Positions 42,650 through 51,305 of a stretch of DNA of 64,000 bases are shown piece after piece (within the stretch, counting starts at the first letter, position 1; each line of letters opens with the position of its first letter). Position numbers and translations under genes: made by a program. The stretch is taken from NCBI RefSeq assembly GCF_051380875.1, contig NZ_JBNYXW010000018.1:79606-143605 (forward strand), read 5' to 3'. Under the pieces are notes generated by a model that was given only the letters and a program-made list of their open reading frames with translations, was not told the DNA's origin and made no database searches. This DNA comes from Janthinobacterium sp051380875. GTDB lineage: Bacteria; Pseudomonadota; Gammaproteobacteria; Burkholderiales; Burkholderiaceae_D.

Positions 42650-43564
42650 TCAGCTTTCCTTCTGAATCTTTGGCCTGGCATGGATGGCTCCCAGGATCAC
42701 ATCCAGCGCCGGGTGCATGATCTTGCGTTCGTTCGAGATGACATAGAACTGCTCGCGCAAGGACGAGGCGTCGCCGACCAGCACGGCGCCGAATTGCTCC
42801 TCGATATCGGCGGCCAGGCTGGCCGATGCGAAGAACAGGCCCAGTCCCTTGCGGCCGAAGGCGTTGAGCATGGCGTTGTCCTCGAATTCGCCCACCACGT
42901 CGGGGCGCACGCCTTGCTGCACCATCCACTCGTCGATGCGGCCACGCAAGGCATTATTGCGCGCAGGCAATAGAAAGGGCGCGCCGCTCAGGCGCCGGGG
43001 GAAATCCTCGCGATATTTTTCGGCCAGCGCGGGCACGCCGAACAGCTTCATGGCGCTCTCGCCCCACAGGTGGCTGGACACGCGCAGGCTGGCGCCGGCC
43101 GGCACGGCGCGGTCCGTCAAGACCAGGTCCAGCTTGTGCAGGGCCAGGTCGGCTAGCAGGGATTCGAATTCATCTTCCAGGCATACCAGCTTGATGGGCT
43201 TGTCCAGGCTGCGCGTGGCGTCGAGCATGCGGTAGGCCATCAGTTTTGGCAGGGAATCGGAAATGCCCACCGTCAGGCGCATCTTTTCCGCGTCGGCATC
43301 GGCCAGCGCGTCCTGCATCTGCTCGCCCAGGAGAAAGATCTGGTCGGCATAGCCGAGCGCCAAGCGGCCCGCCTCGGTCGGCACCAGCCGCCGTCCCTGC
43401 GGCTGCAGCAAGGATTTCCCCAGTTCCTTTTCCAGCAGGGCCAGCTGGGTGCTGATGGTTTGCACGGCCAGTCCCAGGCGTTCGGCCGCGCGTGTCACGC
43501 CGCCTTCCCTGGCGACGACCCAAAAGAAGTACAAATGGCGGTAATTGAAGCCAGTGGTTTTCAT
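42650..43564 (-). CDS. nhaR: NhaR-like LysR-type transcriptional regulator
   Basis: 304 residues. The N-terminal HTH (FNYRHLYFFWVVAREGGVTRAAERL, quoted in part) with YRHLYFFW is characteristic of NhaR rather than of general LysR proteins, and the effector domain shows DSLPKLMAYRML and RPDVVGEFEDNAML. E. coli NhaR senses sodium and activates the nhaA antiporter gene. Here the divergent gene, 114 bp away, encodes a DUF475 TerC-type protein, the probable target. The start at 43564 is chosen because MKTTGFNYRHL matches the family; the frame is open to 43606. Confidence 0.88.
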   Translation of the reverse strand: MKTTGFNYRHLYFFWVVAREGGVTRAAERLGLAVQTISTQLALLEKELGKSLLQPQGRRLVPTEAGRLALGYADQIFLLGEQMQDALADADAEKMRLTVGISDSLPKLMAYRMLDATRSLDKPIKLVCLEDEFESLLADLALHKLDLVLTDRAVPAGASLRVSSHLWGESAMKLFGVPALAEKYREDFPRRLSGAPFLLPARNNALRGRIDEWMVQQGVRPDVVGEFEDNAMLNAFGRKGLGLFFASASLAADIEEQFGAVLVGDASSLREQFYVISNERKIMHPALDVILGAIHARPKIQKES

Positions 43565-43678
43565 CGCAGCTTCCAATCTTCTGTTTTTACGAAGTAATAC
43601 TTCCATTATCTTCTATTTTTAAATGTGTCGCCCGACCCTATACTACGTTCCATTGAATGTAGATAAAGGGAACTATCG

Positions 43679-44764
43679 ATGAAGCATTTCAGAGTGTCAT
43701 TTCTAGTGACATTTATCTGCCTGGGCATCTCGGCCTGGTGGGGCTATACGCATGGTGGCGTGCAAACGATGTTTGCAGCGCTGGGTATTGCAGTGATCCT
43801 GGGCGTGATGGAAGTATCGCTGTCCTTTGACAACGCGGTGGTCAACGCCTCGGTGCTGAAGAACTGGGACAAGTTCTGGCAAGGCCTGTTCCTGGGCGTG
43901 GGTATCATCATCGCCGTCTTCGGCATGCGCCTGGTGTTCCCGCTGGTCATCGTGGCACAAGCGGCTGACCTGGGACTGCTGGAAGTATGGAATCTGGCGC
44001 TGAGCAATCCGGAACAGTATTCGATGCACCTGACCAACCACCACGCAGAAGTGGCGGCCTTCGGCGGTATTTTCCTGCTGCTGGTGTTCCTGAACTTCCT
44101 GCTGGACTCGGAGAAGGAAACGCACTGGCTGGGCCGGATTGAAGAAAAACTGGGCGCGCTGGGCAAGATCTCCTCGATTTCCGTGATGATCGCGCTGGGC
44201 ACCCTGATGGCCAGCCTCTCGATGATCGAAGAAGGCCAGAAACTGGTGGTGCTGACGGCCGGCCTGTGGGGTATCCTGACCTACGTGGGCGTCGATGTGG
44301 TGAGTGGCTTGCTGGAAGGCAATAATGGCGACGGCAACATGGGCGACATCGTCAAGCGCGGCGGTATTGGCGGCTTCCTGTACCTGGAAGTGCTCGATGC
44401 ATCGTTCTCGTTCGACGGCGTGATCGGCGCGTTTGCCATCACCAAGGATGTCGTGATCATCATGCTGGGCCTGGCCATTGGCGCGATGTTCGTGCGGTCG
44501 ATGACGGTGTTCCTGGTACGCAAGGGTACGTTGGATGAGTTCGTTTATCTGGAACACGGTGCGCACTATGCGATCGGTATCCTGGCCGTGATCATGTTGG
44601 TCAGCATGAAGTTCCACGTTCCCGAGCTCTTCACGGGTCTGATTGGGGTGGCCTTCATTCTCGCCTCGCTATGGTCGTCGATCCGCTACAAGCGCAGGAT
44701 GGCCTTGCTGGAAGGCGATGACGACAAGCAGCCCGAGCTGGAAACAGCAGCCAAGGCAGTGTAA
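43679..44764 (+). CDS. DUF475 integral membrane protein (TerC superfamily)
   Basis: 361 residues, about eight to nine membrane helices. Two TerC-type acid motifs lie in membrane segments: SLSFDNAVVNASVL near residue 50 and SFSFDGVIGAFAIT in the second half; these Asp residues are thought to bind metal in TerC relatives. Member of the DUF475 branch. It leads a forward group with terD-, AIM24- and terZ-type genes, which suggests metal or tellurite stress. The ATG at 43679 is preceded by AAGGGAAC. Divergent from nhaR-like regulator. Confidence 0.9.
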   Translation: MKHFRVSFLVTFICLGISAWWGYTHGGVQTMFAALGIAVILGVMEVSLSFDNAVVNASVLKNWDKFWQGLFLGVGIIIAVFGMRLVFPLVIVAQAADLGLLEVWNLALSNPEQYSMHLTNHHAEVAAFGGIFLLLVFLNFLLDSEKETHWLGRIEEKLGALGKISSISVMIALGTLMASLSMIEEGQKLVVLTAGLWGILTYVGVDVVSGLLEGNNGDGNMGDIVKRGGIGGFLYLEVLDASFSFDGVIGAFAITKDVVIIMLGLAIGAMFVRSMTVFLVRKGTLDEFVYLEHGAHYAIGILAVIMLVSMKFHVPELFTGLIGVAFILASLWSSIRYKRRMALLEGDDDKQPELETAAKAV

Positions 44765-44773
44765 AAAATGCGC

Positions 44774-44797
44774 GGCAAACGTTCACACCCGTTTGCC
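44774..44797. promoter_or_regulatory. Hairpin after the DUF475 gene
   Basis: Arms ggcaaacg (44774-44781) and cgtttgcc (44790-44797) flank an 8-nt loop just 10 bp after the stop of the DUF475 gene. A second GC-rich hairpin lies at about 44821-44848 (gccggcccg...cgggccggt). Neither has a U tract, so they may modulate mRNA stability or termination ahead of terD. Confidence 0.35.
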
Positions 44798-44922
44798 AGC
44801 GTGATGCAGCAAGCGCCGCTGCCGGCCCGGGGAGTCGGGCCGGTGGAGGGCGCCAGGTGACCACAGTAGTTATTTGGTAGTTATACGCGCTGGACTTTTA
44901 TTTCACATAGGAGAAATACATC

Positions 44923-45498
44923 ATGGCAATCAGTCTGCAAAAAGGCGGCAACGTCAACCTGAGCAAAGAAGCCCCTGGCATTTCAAAGATGATCATCGGC
45001 CTGGGCTGGGATGCCCGCGCCACCGATGGCGCCGCGTTCGACATCGACGGTTCCATCTTCCTGTTGAAAGCCGACGGCAAGGTACGCGCCGACGTCGACA
45101 TGATTTTCTACAACAACCTGAAATCGAGCGACGGTTCCGTCACCCACTCGGGCGACAACACCACCGGCGCCGGCGATGGCGACGATGAAACCGTCATCGT
45201 CGATTTGGCCACGGTGCCAGCCGAGATCGACAAGATCGCCGTTTGCGTGACGATCCACGATGCCGAAGCGCGCAAGCAAAACTTTGGTATGGTATCGAAG
45301 GCTTACGTGCGCTGCGTCAATGCCAATGGCAACACGGAAATCGCCCGCTTCGATCTGTCGGAAGACGGCTCGTCCGAAACGGCCATGGTCTTCGGCGAAA
45401 TCTACCGCAATGGCGCCGATTGGAAATTCAAGGCCATCGGCCAGGGCTACAAGGGCGGTTTAGGTCCTTTGGCTGCGTCGTTCGGCGTCGGCGTCTAA
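44923..45498 (+). CDS. terD: TerD family protein
   Basis: 191 residues, the single-domain TerD size. Starts MAISLQKGGNVNLSKEAPG and follows the family: IIGLGWDARATDGAAFDIDGS, the calcium-binding acid cluster GDNTTGAGDGDDE, VTIHDAEARKQNFGMV and MVFGEIYRNGADWKFKAIGQG (in part). Close to classical plasmid TerD. Calcium-binding, cytosolic; role in tellurite, phage and envelope stress is known only in outline. Ribosome site AGGAGA at 44907-44912. Confidence 0.94.
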   Translation: MAISLQKGGNVNLSKEAPGISKMIIGLGWDARATDGAAFDIDGSIFLLKADGKVRADVDMIFYNNLKSSDGSVTHSGDNTTGAGDGDDETVIVDLATVPAEIDKIAVCVTIHDAEARKQNFGMVSKAYVRCVNANGNTEIARFDLSEDGSSETAMVFGEIYRNGADWKFKAIGQGYKGGLGPLAASFGVGV

Positions 45499-45571
45499 GT
45501 TGTCAATAGCAAGGGCGGTGCGCGAGGCGGACCGCCGCCATCACCATCATCGTTGAGGAAGGAATAGTCAG

Positions 45572-46267
45572 ATGCCAGTTTTTAATGTCACCGGGGATGT
45601 CGACCCGTTCCTGCATGTGTCGCTTGCCAAGGGTGAGAAGATTTATTGCGAATCGAATGCGATGGTGATGATGGAAACCAATCTTGAACTGAAAGGTAAG
45701 ATGACTGGCGGCATTGGTGCGGCGCTGATGCGCACCTTTGCCAACGGCGAATCGTTCTTTCAGCAGCATATCGAGGCACTGCGTGGCGACGGCGACTGCT
45801 TGCTGTCGCCCACCTTGCCCGGCGCGATGCGGATACTCGAGGTTGGCGTCCAGCAATACATGATCAGCGACGGCGCCTTCGTGGCGGCCAGTGCTGGCGT
45901 GGAATTGAAGGTGCGCACGCAGAGCCTGGGCAATGCGCTGTTTGCCCAGAGCGGTGGTTTTTTTATCACCGAGACGGCAGGCAGCGGCCAATTGGCGGTG
46001 TCCGGTTTTGGCGCGATGTCGACACTGGAAGTGACGCCTGGCAAGGACGTGGTGATCGATAACGCCCACGTCGTGTGCTGGGACAACCGCCTGCAATACG
46101 AAATTTCCATCACGACCGGCAGCAGCGGCGGCTTTCTGGGCAACCTGATCAATAGCCAGACCAGCGGCGAGGGCATGGTGCTGAAGTTTTCAGGCACGGG
46201 AAAAATCCTCGTGTGCTCGCGCAACCGCGCGGCCTTCCTCGCCTGGACGCAAAGCAAGCCGGCGTAA
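45572..46267 (+). CDS. AIM24/TIGR00266 family protein
   Basis: 231 residues with the AIM24 double-psi-like beta pattern: DPFLHVSLAKGEKIYCESNAMVMM, LAPTLPGAMRILEV-like LSPTLPGAMRILEV, SLGNALFAQSGGFFITET, VIDNAHVVCWD and GEGMVLKFSGTGKILVCSRN (in part). The family is widespread and often adjoins ter genes; its biochemical role is unknown. It sits between terD and a terZ-like gene in the same direction. Confidence 0.88.
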   Translation: MPVFNVTGDVDPFLHVSLAKGEKIYCESNAMVMMETNLELKGKMTGGIGAALMRTFANGESFFQQHIEALRGDGDCLLSPTLPGAMRILEVGVQQYMISDGAFVAASAGVELKVRTQSLGNALFAQSGGFFITETAGSGQLAVSGFGAMSTLEVTPGKDVVIDNAHVVCWDNRLQYEISITTGSSGGFLGNLINSQTSGEGMVLKFSGTGKILVCSRNRAAFLAWTQSKPA

Positions 46268-46305
46268 CACGTTTTGATGCAACTAACCAAACAGGAGCAA
46301 TGCGT

Positions 46306-46887
46306 ATGTCTGTCAATTTGAGCAAAGGCCAGAAGATTTCTCTGGACAAAGAAGCTGGTACCACCCTGACCCGTATCACCATGGGTCTGGGCTGGGATGC
46401 GGCCAAGACCAAGGGTTTCCTGGGTTTCGGTTCGAAAACCGAAGCCGTCGACCTGGATGCATCGTGCGTGATGTTCGATGAAAACAATAGCACGTCCGAC
46501 ATCGTCTGGTTCCGCCAGCTGAAAAGCAAGGATGGCAGCATTGTCCACACGGGCGACAACCGCACGGGCGCGGGCGATGGCGACGACGAACAGATCGAAG
46601 TTGATCTGTCGAAAGTGCCAGCGAACGTGAAAAGCCTGGTCTTCACCGTCAACAGCTTCACGGGCCAGAACTTCTCGCAGGTGGAAAACGCCTATTGCCG
46701 CATCTTGAATGCCAGCAATAACCAGGAAGTGGCGCGTTTCAACCTGTCTGTGCAAGGTACCCACACGGCGCAGATCATGGCCAAGCTGTACCGCCATAAC
46801 GGCGAATGGAAGATGCACGCCATCGGCGAAAACGGCAACGGTCGTACCTTTGACGACTTGATGCCGCAGATTTCCGTGCATCTATAA
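46306..46887 (+). CDS. terZ: TerZ-like TerD-family protein
   Basis: 193 residues starting MSVNLSKGQKISL. Features specific to the TerZ subgroup: KTKGFLGFGSK insertion, DLDASCVMFD, DIVWFRQLKSKDGSI, acid cluster GDNRTGAGDGDDE, and VFTVNSFTGQNFSQVENAYCR (in part). The upstream ATG at 46300 adds two residues; 46306 gives the canonical start, ten bases after CAGGAG at 46290-46295. Second TerD-family paralogue of the module. Confidence 0.92.
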   Translation: MSVNLSKGQKISLDKEAGTTLTRITMGLGWDAAKTKGFLGFGSKTEAVDLDASCVMFDENNSTSDIVWFRQLKSKDGSIVHTGDNRTGAGDGDDEQIEVDLSKVPANVKSLVFTVNSFTGQNFSQVENAYCRILNASNNQEVARFNLSVQGTHTAQIMAKLYRHNGEWKMHAIGENGNGRTFDDLMPQISVHL

Positions 46888-46966
46888 GGAGCAGTATGCA
46901 GTGGGCGGGGGACGGACCGGATACCGGTCCTTGTCCGCTGCTCTATATTTAGGAGAGTATGTCGTG

Positions 46967-47185
46967 ATGCGATTGCTGATAGCCGTGCTATTTCCATGTC
47001 TCACGTTTTTCATGCTGGCGCGCCCGCTGGCCGGTGCCGCCGCCTTGATCATGCAGTGCACTGTGATCGGCTGGGTGCCGGCGGCCCTGTGGGCCCTGTA
47101 CACGGTGAACCAGCATAAAACGGAGCAGGAACTGGAGGGTGCGTTAAGCCGCAGCTACATGCGCAGGCGTAGCCGGTTGATCTAA
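46967..47185 (+). CDS. YqaE/Pmp3-like small membrane protein
   Basis: 72 residues. Two membrane helices (about 2-22 and 28-48) followed by a basic tail (SRSYMRRRSRLI). The LLIAVLFPCLTFFMLARPLAGAA and GWVPAALWALYTV (in part) layout resembles the stress-induced Pmp3/YqaE family. AGGAG at 46951-46955 is the ribosome site; a GTG three bases earlier is possible. Likely last gene of the ter-like module, followed by a terminator. Confidence 0.7.
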   Translation: MRLLIAVLFPCLTFFMLARPLAGAAALIMQCTVIGWVPAALWALYTVNQHKTEQELEGALSRSYMRRRSRLI

Positions 47186-47229
47186 GGTCGGTTGATCTAC
47201 ATTCGCCGGGCGCCAGGAATCCTTGCGCT

Positions 47230-47264
47230 AAAGCCCGCACGAGCAATCGTGCGGGCTTTTTTGT
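47230..47264. terminator. Intrinsic terminator after the ter-like module
   Basis: AAAGCCCGCACGA (47230-47242) pairs with TCGTGCGGGCTTTTTT (47248-47263); symmetrical A and T runs would allow it to serve the convergent permease-protease gene too. Confidence 0.9.
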
Positions 47265-47292
47265 GAAATACCGGCGGGATGGCCATATTTCT

Positions 47293-49626
47293 TCATGATT
47301 GAATGGCGATTTGGCAAGCCAGCACTGCCGCGTTATAGCCGGCGTGTACCAGCATGGGCGCCAGCAGCGCGCCGCTGCGCGCATACGCAAGCCCCGCGCA
47401 CAGGCCCAGCACGAAGACGGGCAGCATGGAAGCGGGCGGGTGCACGATGGCAAACAGGGCGGCGGCGATGGCGATCGCTGGCCAGGCGGGCAGCGAACGG
47501 CGCAAGCCACCCTGGAGCAAGCCGCGGAAGATGAATTCCTCGCACAGGGGTGCGGCCAGCACCGTCAAGCCCAGCAGCCACAGCCCGTTCCCCTTGATGC
47601 CGATCAATGGCGACGCTGCTGGCAGTGGCAGCAGGGCCGTGTAGCCGATGCCGAAGAGGGCCGCCACGGCAGCGCCCGCTGCACCCCAGCGCCACGCGTG
47701 GCTGCCGTGGCCGATGCGCGGCACGCCGGCCGTCTTGCTGCGCCAGTAGACCAGGCGCACCAGCCCATACGTGAGCGCGCCGGCACTGCCAAAGGCGACG
47801 GCCACTTGCGCCAGCGGCGCAGCCAGCTGGCCTTTGAGCAGGATCAAGGCCAGGGTTTGCAGGATAAAAAACAGCATGGCGGCGATCAGGCCATCCGACG
47901 CCGAGACCCTGGCCGGCGGCGAGGCGGCCGGATCGAGCAAGTAGGGTACTTGATCGCGCGCCTTTTGCCACAGGGCCACGGCCAGCGCCGCTGTCAGCAC
48001 GACGAACACCAGCTGCTGTGCCAGGCTGCCGGCGGCCAGGGCGGCAATGTACAGGCTGGTCAACAGCAGATACAGGTACATATAGGTGGGGCGCATTTTT
48101 GCCGTCGTCTCGGTGGCCAGCGGATCGCTGGCAAACACGCCCAGCGCCACGGCGATCATCGAGTACAGGGGAATGCCGGCCAGGGCCAGCAGCATCAGGC
48201 CCGCCGTCTGCCACTGCCATGCGGGCAGCCAGGCCAGCGCCGCGCCAAACAGGACTACCGGGTAGAGCAGGGCCAGCACGGCCCACAGCTGGGCCTTTTG
48301 CCGCAGCGCCTGCTCGACGGAGACGGGAAACGTGTACAGCAGCCACAGCGCGCCGCCCTCCTTGTTCAAGGTCTGGAAGGCCGACATCATCAGCACATAG
48401 GTGCCGAGGAAAAAGCCCGTCGCCGCCAGCAGGGCGGGACTGGCCAGCAGTGCGTGCACGTCGCGCGCCTGGCCCGTAAACAGGGCCTGGCCGCCGAGGA
48501 TCAGCAGCGGCATCAGCAAGGTTTGCACCAGAAAATTGCGATCGCGCAAAAGCAAGGTCAGTTCGCGGCGCTGGATCACCGTGCCGATGTGCCAGCGGCG
48601 CGCGCTGGCAGGCGAGGCCGCAGGCGCGCTCTTGCGGCTGGCTTCGCGCTGGCCCGCGCCCACCACGCCGCAGCGCAGCTGGCGCCGCAGAATGGCCATG
48701 CCCAGAAGCATCAACAACAGCACTTGCGCCAGCAGCAGGGCCGCTGGCAGCAAGGCGGCCATCACGCTATCGGTATTGAGCAGGCGCACCAGCAGGCCAG
48801 GCGGCGTCCAGCTGCTCCAGGTGGGCATGGCTGCTGCCCAGCCATAGGCAAAGCCGCCCGTGCCCATGCCGAAGGACATGCCCATGTACATGGGAAACAG
48901 GCTTGCCACCGACAGCAGCGCCTGCAGGTTGCCCAGCTGGGCGGCACTGAGCGACAGGCGCAAGCCCGTGTCGACCAGGGTGCGCAGCATGGCGGCCAGG
49001 GCCAGCAAGACCAGGCTGGCCGCCAGCCCAGACAAGGGCGCTAGCCAGCCCTGGCCGGAATACCAGGCGATCATGGTGGTGCTGGGCCACAAGGCGATCA
49101 GGCCGGCCGGATTGACGAGCGTGCGTTCGAGCACGCGGGCCCACAGCAGGGTGCCTTTTTCGACCGGCAACGTCACCAGCCATTCCAGGTCCCAATCGGG
49201 CTTGGATAATTCGCCCATGCCCAGCGGCAGCAAGACGCTGACCAGCCACAGCAGCGCCAGCTGCAGGGCCAGGCCGCCGACCAGCGCCGCGCTGAAGGGG
49301 CTGGCCATCAGCTGGGCGATGACGGGATCGAGCAACTGGCTTTCCGTCTGCATGCTGCCTTGCGCCTGGCAGGCAGCTACCTGGTCGAGCAGGCAATGCA
49401 TGTTCAACAGGCTATGGCGGGCGATATTGCCGAAGGAAAATAGCATGGGCGCAAGCAGCAGTGCGCCCAGCAGCCAGCGTCCCCGTTTCTTGCCCGGTGT
49501 GGCGGGGCGGCTCTTGCTGCTGCGCTTGAACGCCAGCCCCCTGCCGCTGACGTTGACGAGGCGCTGCAGGCGCAAGCGGGTCAGCAGCCAGACGGCGCGC
49601 CAGGAGGTGGGCGGCGCCGGCGTCAC
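47293..49626 (-). CDS. ABC-2-type permease fused to a CPBP intramembrane protease domain
   Basis: 777 residues from a GTG start that overlaps the ATPase stop (GTGA at 49623-49626). Residues 1 to about 560 form an ABC-2-like exporter permease with many membrane helices and large periplasmic loops. The C-terminal part (about 600-777) is a CPBP/CAAX-type membrane protease with all three motifs intact: EExxxR (EEFIFR, E696-E697, R701), FxxxH (FAIVH, H729) and HxxxN (HAGYN, H761-N765). Similar fusions of NatB-like permeases with CPBP are known. Substrate not predictable; the protease might process an exported peptide or protect against one. Confidence 0.88.
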   Translation of the reverse strand: MTPAPPTSWRAVWLLTRLRLQRLVNVSGRGLAFKRSSKSRPATPGKKRGRWLLGALLLAPMLFSFGNIARHSLLNMHCLLDQVAACQAQGSMQTESQLLDPVIAQLMASPFSAALVGGLALQLALLWLVSVLLPLGMGELSKPDWDLEWLVTLPVEKGTLLWARVLERTLVNPAGLIALWPSTTMIAWYSGQGWLAPLSGLAASLVLLALAAMLRTLVDTGLRLSLSAAQLGNLQALLSVASLFPMYMGMSFGMGTGGFAYGWAAAMPTWSSWTPPGLLVRLLNTDSVMAALLPAALLLAQVLLLMLLGMAILRRQLRCGVVGAGQREASRKSAPAASPASARRWHIGTVIQRRELTLLLRDRNFLVQTLLMPLLILGGQALFTGQARDVHALLASPALLAATGFFLGTYVLMMSAFQTLNKEGGALWLLYTFPVSVEQALRQKAQLWAVLALLYPVVLFGAALAWLPAWQWQTAGLMLLALAGIPLYSMIAVALGVFASDPLATETTAKMRPTYMYLYLLLTSLYIAALAAGSLAQQLVFVVLTAALAVALWQKARDQVPYLLDPAASPPARVSASDGLIAAMLFFILQTLALILLKGQLAAPLAQVAVAFGSAGALTYGLVRLVYWRSKTAGVPRIGHGSHAWRWGAAGAAVAALFGIGYTALLPLPAASPLIGIKGNGLWLLGLTVLAAPLCEEFIFRGLLQGGLRRSLPAWPAIAIAAALFAIVHPPASMLPVFVLGLCAGLAYARSGALLAPMLVHAGYNAAVLACQIAIQS

Positions 49627-50354
49627 GCGGCGGCCGTTTCGTCAGTGAGTTGCAGGAAGATGTCTTCCAGGCTGCCGTCGCTGGACAGTTGCTGGCGGAT
49701 ATCGTCCAGGCTGCCCGTCGCCACCAGGGCGCCCCGGTGGATGATGGCGACCCGGCTGCACAGCTTTTGCGCCATGTCGAGCAAATGCGTAGAGACAAAA
49801 ATGGTGGTGCCGGCTGCGGCGATGCGCAGCAAGCGTTCCTGCACGTCGCGCGAGGCGCGCGGGTCGAGGCCGTTGATCGGCTCATCTAAAATCAGCACGG
49901 CCGGCTCGTGGATCAGCGCGCAGGCCAGGCCCAGCTTTTTCTTCATGCCCAGAGAGTAATTCACGGCGAAATCTTCGCTGGCCTCGTCCAGGCCGAACTG
50001 CGTCAACAGCCGCGTCGTGCGGGCGGCCGCTTCCGCGCGCGAATAGCCATGCATTTCGGCAACGAATTGCAGGATTTCGCGGCCCCGCAAATAATCGTAA
50101 AAGATGGGGTTGTCGGGCAGATAGCCGACCTTGCGCTTGACGGCGGCGCCGTCGCGGTGGCAATCGAGGCCATCGATCAGCACGCAGCCGCTGCTGGGGA
50201 CCAGGATGCCCATCAGCATGCGGATGGTGGTGGTCTTGCCAGCGCCATTTGGCCCCAGGAAGCCGAAGACTTCGCCTTTGCCCACCTGCAAGGTGAGCGG
50301 TTTGACGGCCTCGAAGCTGCCGTATTGTTTGGATAAACCTTCGAAGGCAATCAT
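49623..50354 (-). CDS. ABC transporter ATP-binding protein
   Basis: 243 residues. Walker A GPNGAGKTTT, Q-loop region YLPDNPIFYDYLRG, signature YSLGMKKKLGLA, Walker B AVLILDEPINGLDP and the switch His in FVSTHLLD are all intact. Of the NatA/CcmA-like exporter type. Tandem ATGs at 50357 and 50354; the second has better spacing to a GGGA site. Coupled by GTGA overlap to the permease-protease gene, so the two form one exporter. The ArsR-type gene lies 176 bp upstream on the same strand. Confidence 0.94.
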   Translation of the reverse strand: MIAFEGLSKQYGSFEAVKPLTLQVGKGEVFGFLGPNGAGKTTTIRMLMGILVPSSGCVLIDGLDCHRDGAAVKRKVGYLPDNPIFYDYLRGREILQFVAEMHGYSRAEAAARTTRLLTQFGLDEASEDFAVNYSLGMKKKLGLACALIHEPAVLILDEPINGLDPRASRDVQERLLRIAAAGTTIFVSTHLLDMAQKLCSRVAIIHRGALVATGSLDDIRQQLSSDGSLEDIFLQLTDETAAA

Positions 50355-50530
50355 CATGCATCCCGAAAAAATAAATAGCTTGCGAGATGATAGCCTGATA
50401 CCGATACCCGGACCCCAGGTTCTTAATGGCGCAGCATCACGCCCATGGTTTTTCTCTTTGGTTGCTTCAGAGATACAAAACCTTGGCACCTGTAGGAGCG
50501 TCCATGCTGCGTGCCGCCTGGCAGTACCGT

Positions 50531-51229
50531 TCAGCGGCCGCCGAATGCGGCCAGCAGGCGCCGTTCGCCAGCGGGCGTGATGCACAGGGCGCGGCTGTCG
50601 AGCTCGCGTTCGGCCCAGCGCTGGCGCAAGGCCAGCTGCAGGATGGCCGCGCCTAGCGCGCCGCCCAGGTGGGCGCGCCGTTCACTCCAGTCCAGGCAGG
50701 CACAGGCAAAGCGGCGGCGCTGGCGCTGCAATTGCGGCACATCGATGCCCAAGGCTGCCATGCCAGCCGCTCCCGCTGCCGACAGCTGGTAATCGTCGCC
50801 ATCGTCCAGCAGCCAGCCTTGCGCATGCAACTGGTCGTGCAAGGCGACGGCCACCGTGCCGGCCATGTGGTCGTAGCAGGTGCGGGCGTGGCGCAGGCGG
50901 TCCGGCGTGGTGGGAGAGAACGGCTGCCGGGTTACGCCGGCCACCACCAGCAGTGCTTCGAGCGCCTGGCCCACCTCGGCGCTGGCCAGGCGGAAATAGC
51001 GGTGCTTGCCTTGCGCAAGCATAGTCAGCAAGCCGTCCTCGCGCAGGCGGGACAAATGCGCGCTGGCCGTCGAGGCGCCCACGTCGGCCAGCGCCGCCAA
51101 TTCAGTGGCCGTGCGCGCGTGGCCATCGAGCAGGCTGCACAGCATGCGCGCGCGGGCCGGTTCGGCGATGGCGCCGGCCAGTTGTGCCAGTCCCATATCG
51201 GCCGTGCGATGTTGATGGCTGTCATCCAT
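50531..51229 (-). CDS. ArsR-family winged-helix transcriptional regulator
   Basis: 232 residues. N-terminal ArsR-type HTH (LAGAIAEPARARMLCSLLDG, TELAALADVGASTASAHLSRL, GLLTMLAQGKHRYFRLAS). The C-terminal half is longer than a minimal ArsR protein and has a Cys/His-containing stretch (HARTCYDH, FACACLDWSERRAHLGGALG) that could bind metal or a ligand; this variant is known from 'ArsR with extended C-terminus' regulators. Divergent from the P450 gene, 76 bp apart, so it probably controls that operon and perhaps the ABC exporter. Confidence 0.88.
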   Translation of the reverse strand: MDDSHQHRTADMGLAQLAGAIAEPARARMLCSLLDGHARTATELAALADVGASTASAHLSRLREDGLLTMLAQGKHRYFRLASAEVGQALEALLVVAGVTRQPFSPTTPDRLRHARTCYDHMAGTVAVALHDQLHAQGWLLDDGDDYQLSAAGAAGMAALGIDVPQLQRQRRRFACACLDWSERRAHLGGALGAAILQLALRQRWAERELDSRALCITPAGERRLLAAFGGR

Positions 51230-51305
51230 GATTCGTTCTTGGGCGAAGTGTTGTGGTGGAAGGGCCAGCATACTCGCCTCCCTTCATCACTGCAATGGAA
51301 GCCGC

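Noticed and set aside
47299..49044. 581-codon forward open frame across the permease-protease gene
   Set aside because: Gln/His-rich shadow; the reverse frame carries all CPBP motifs.
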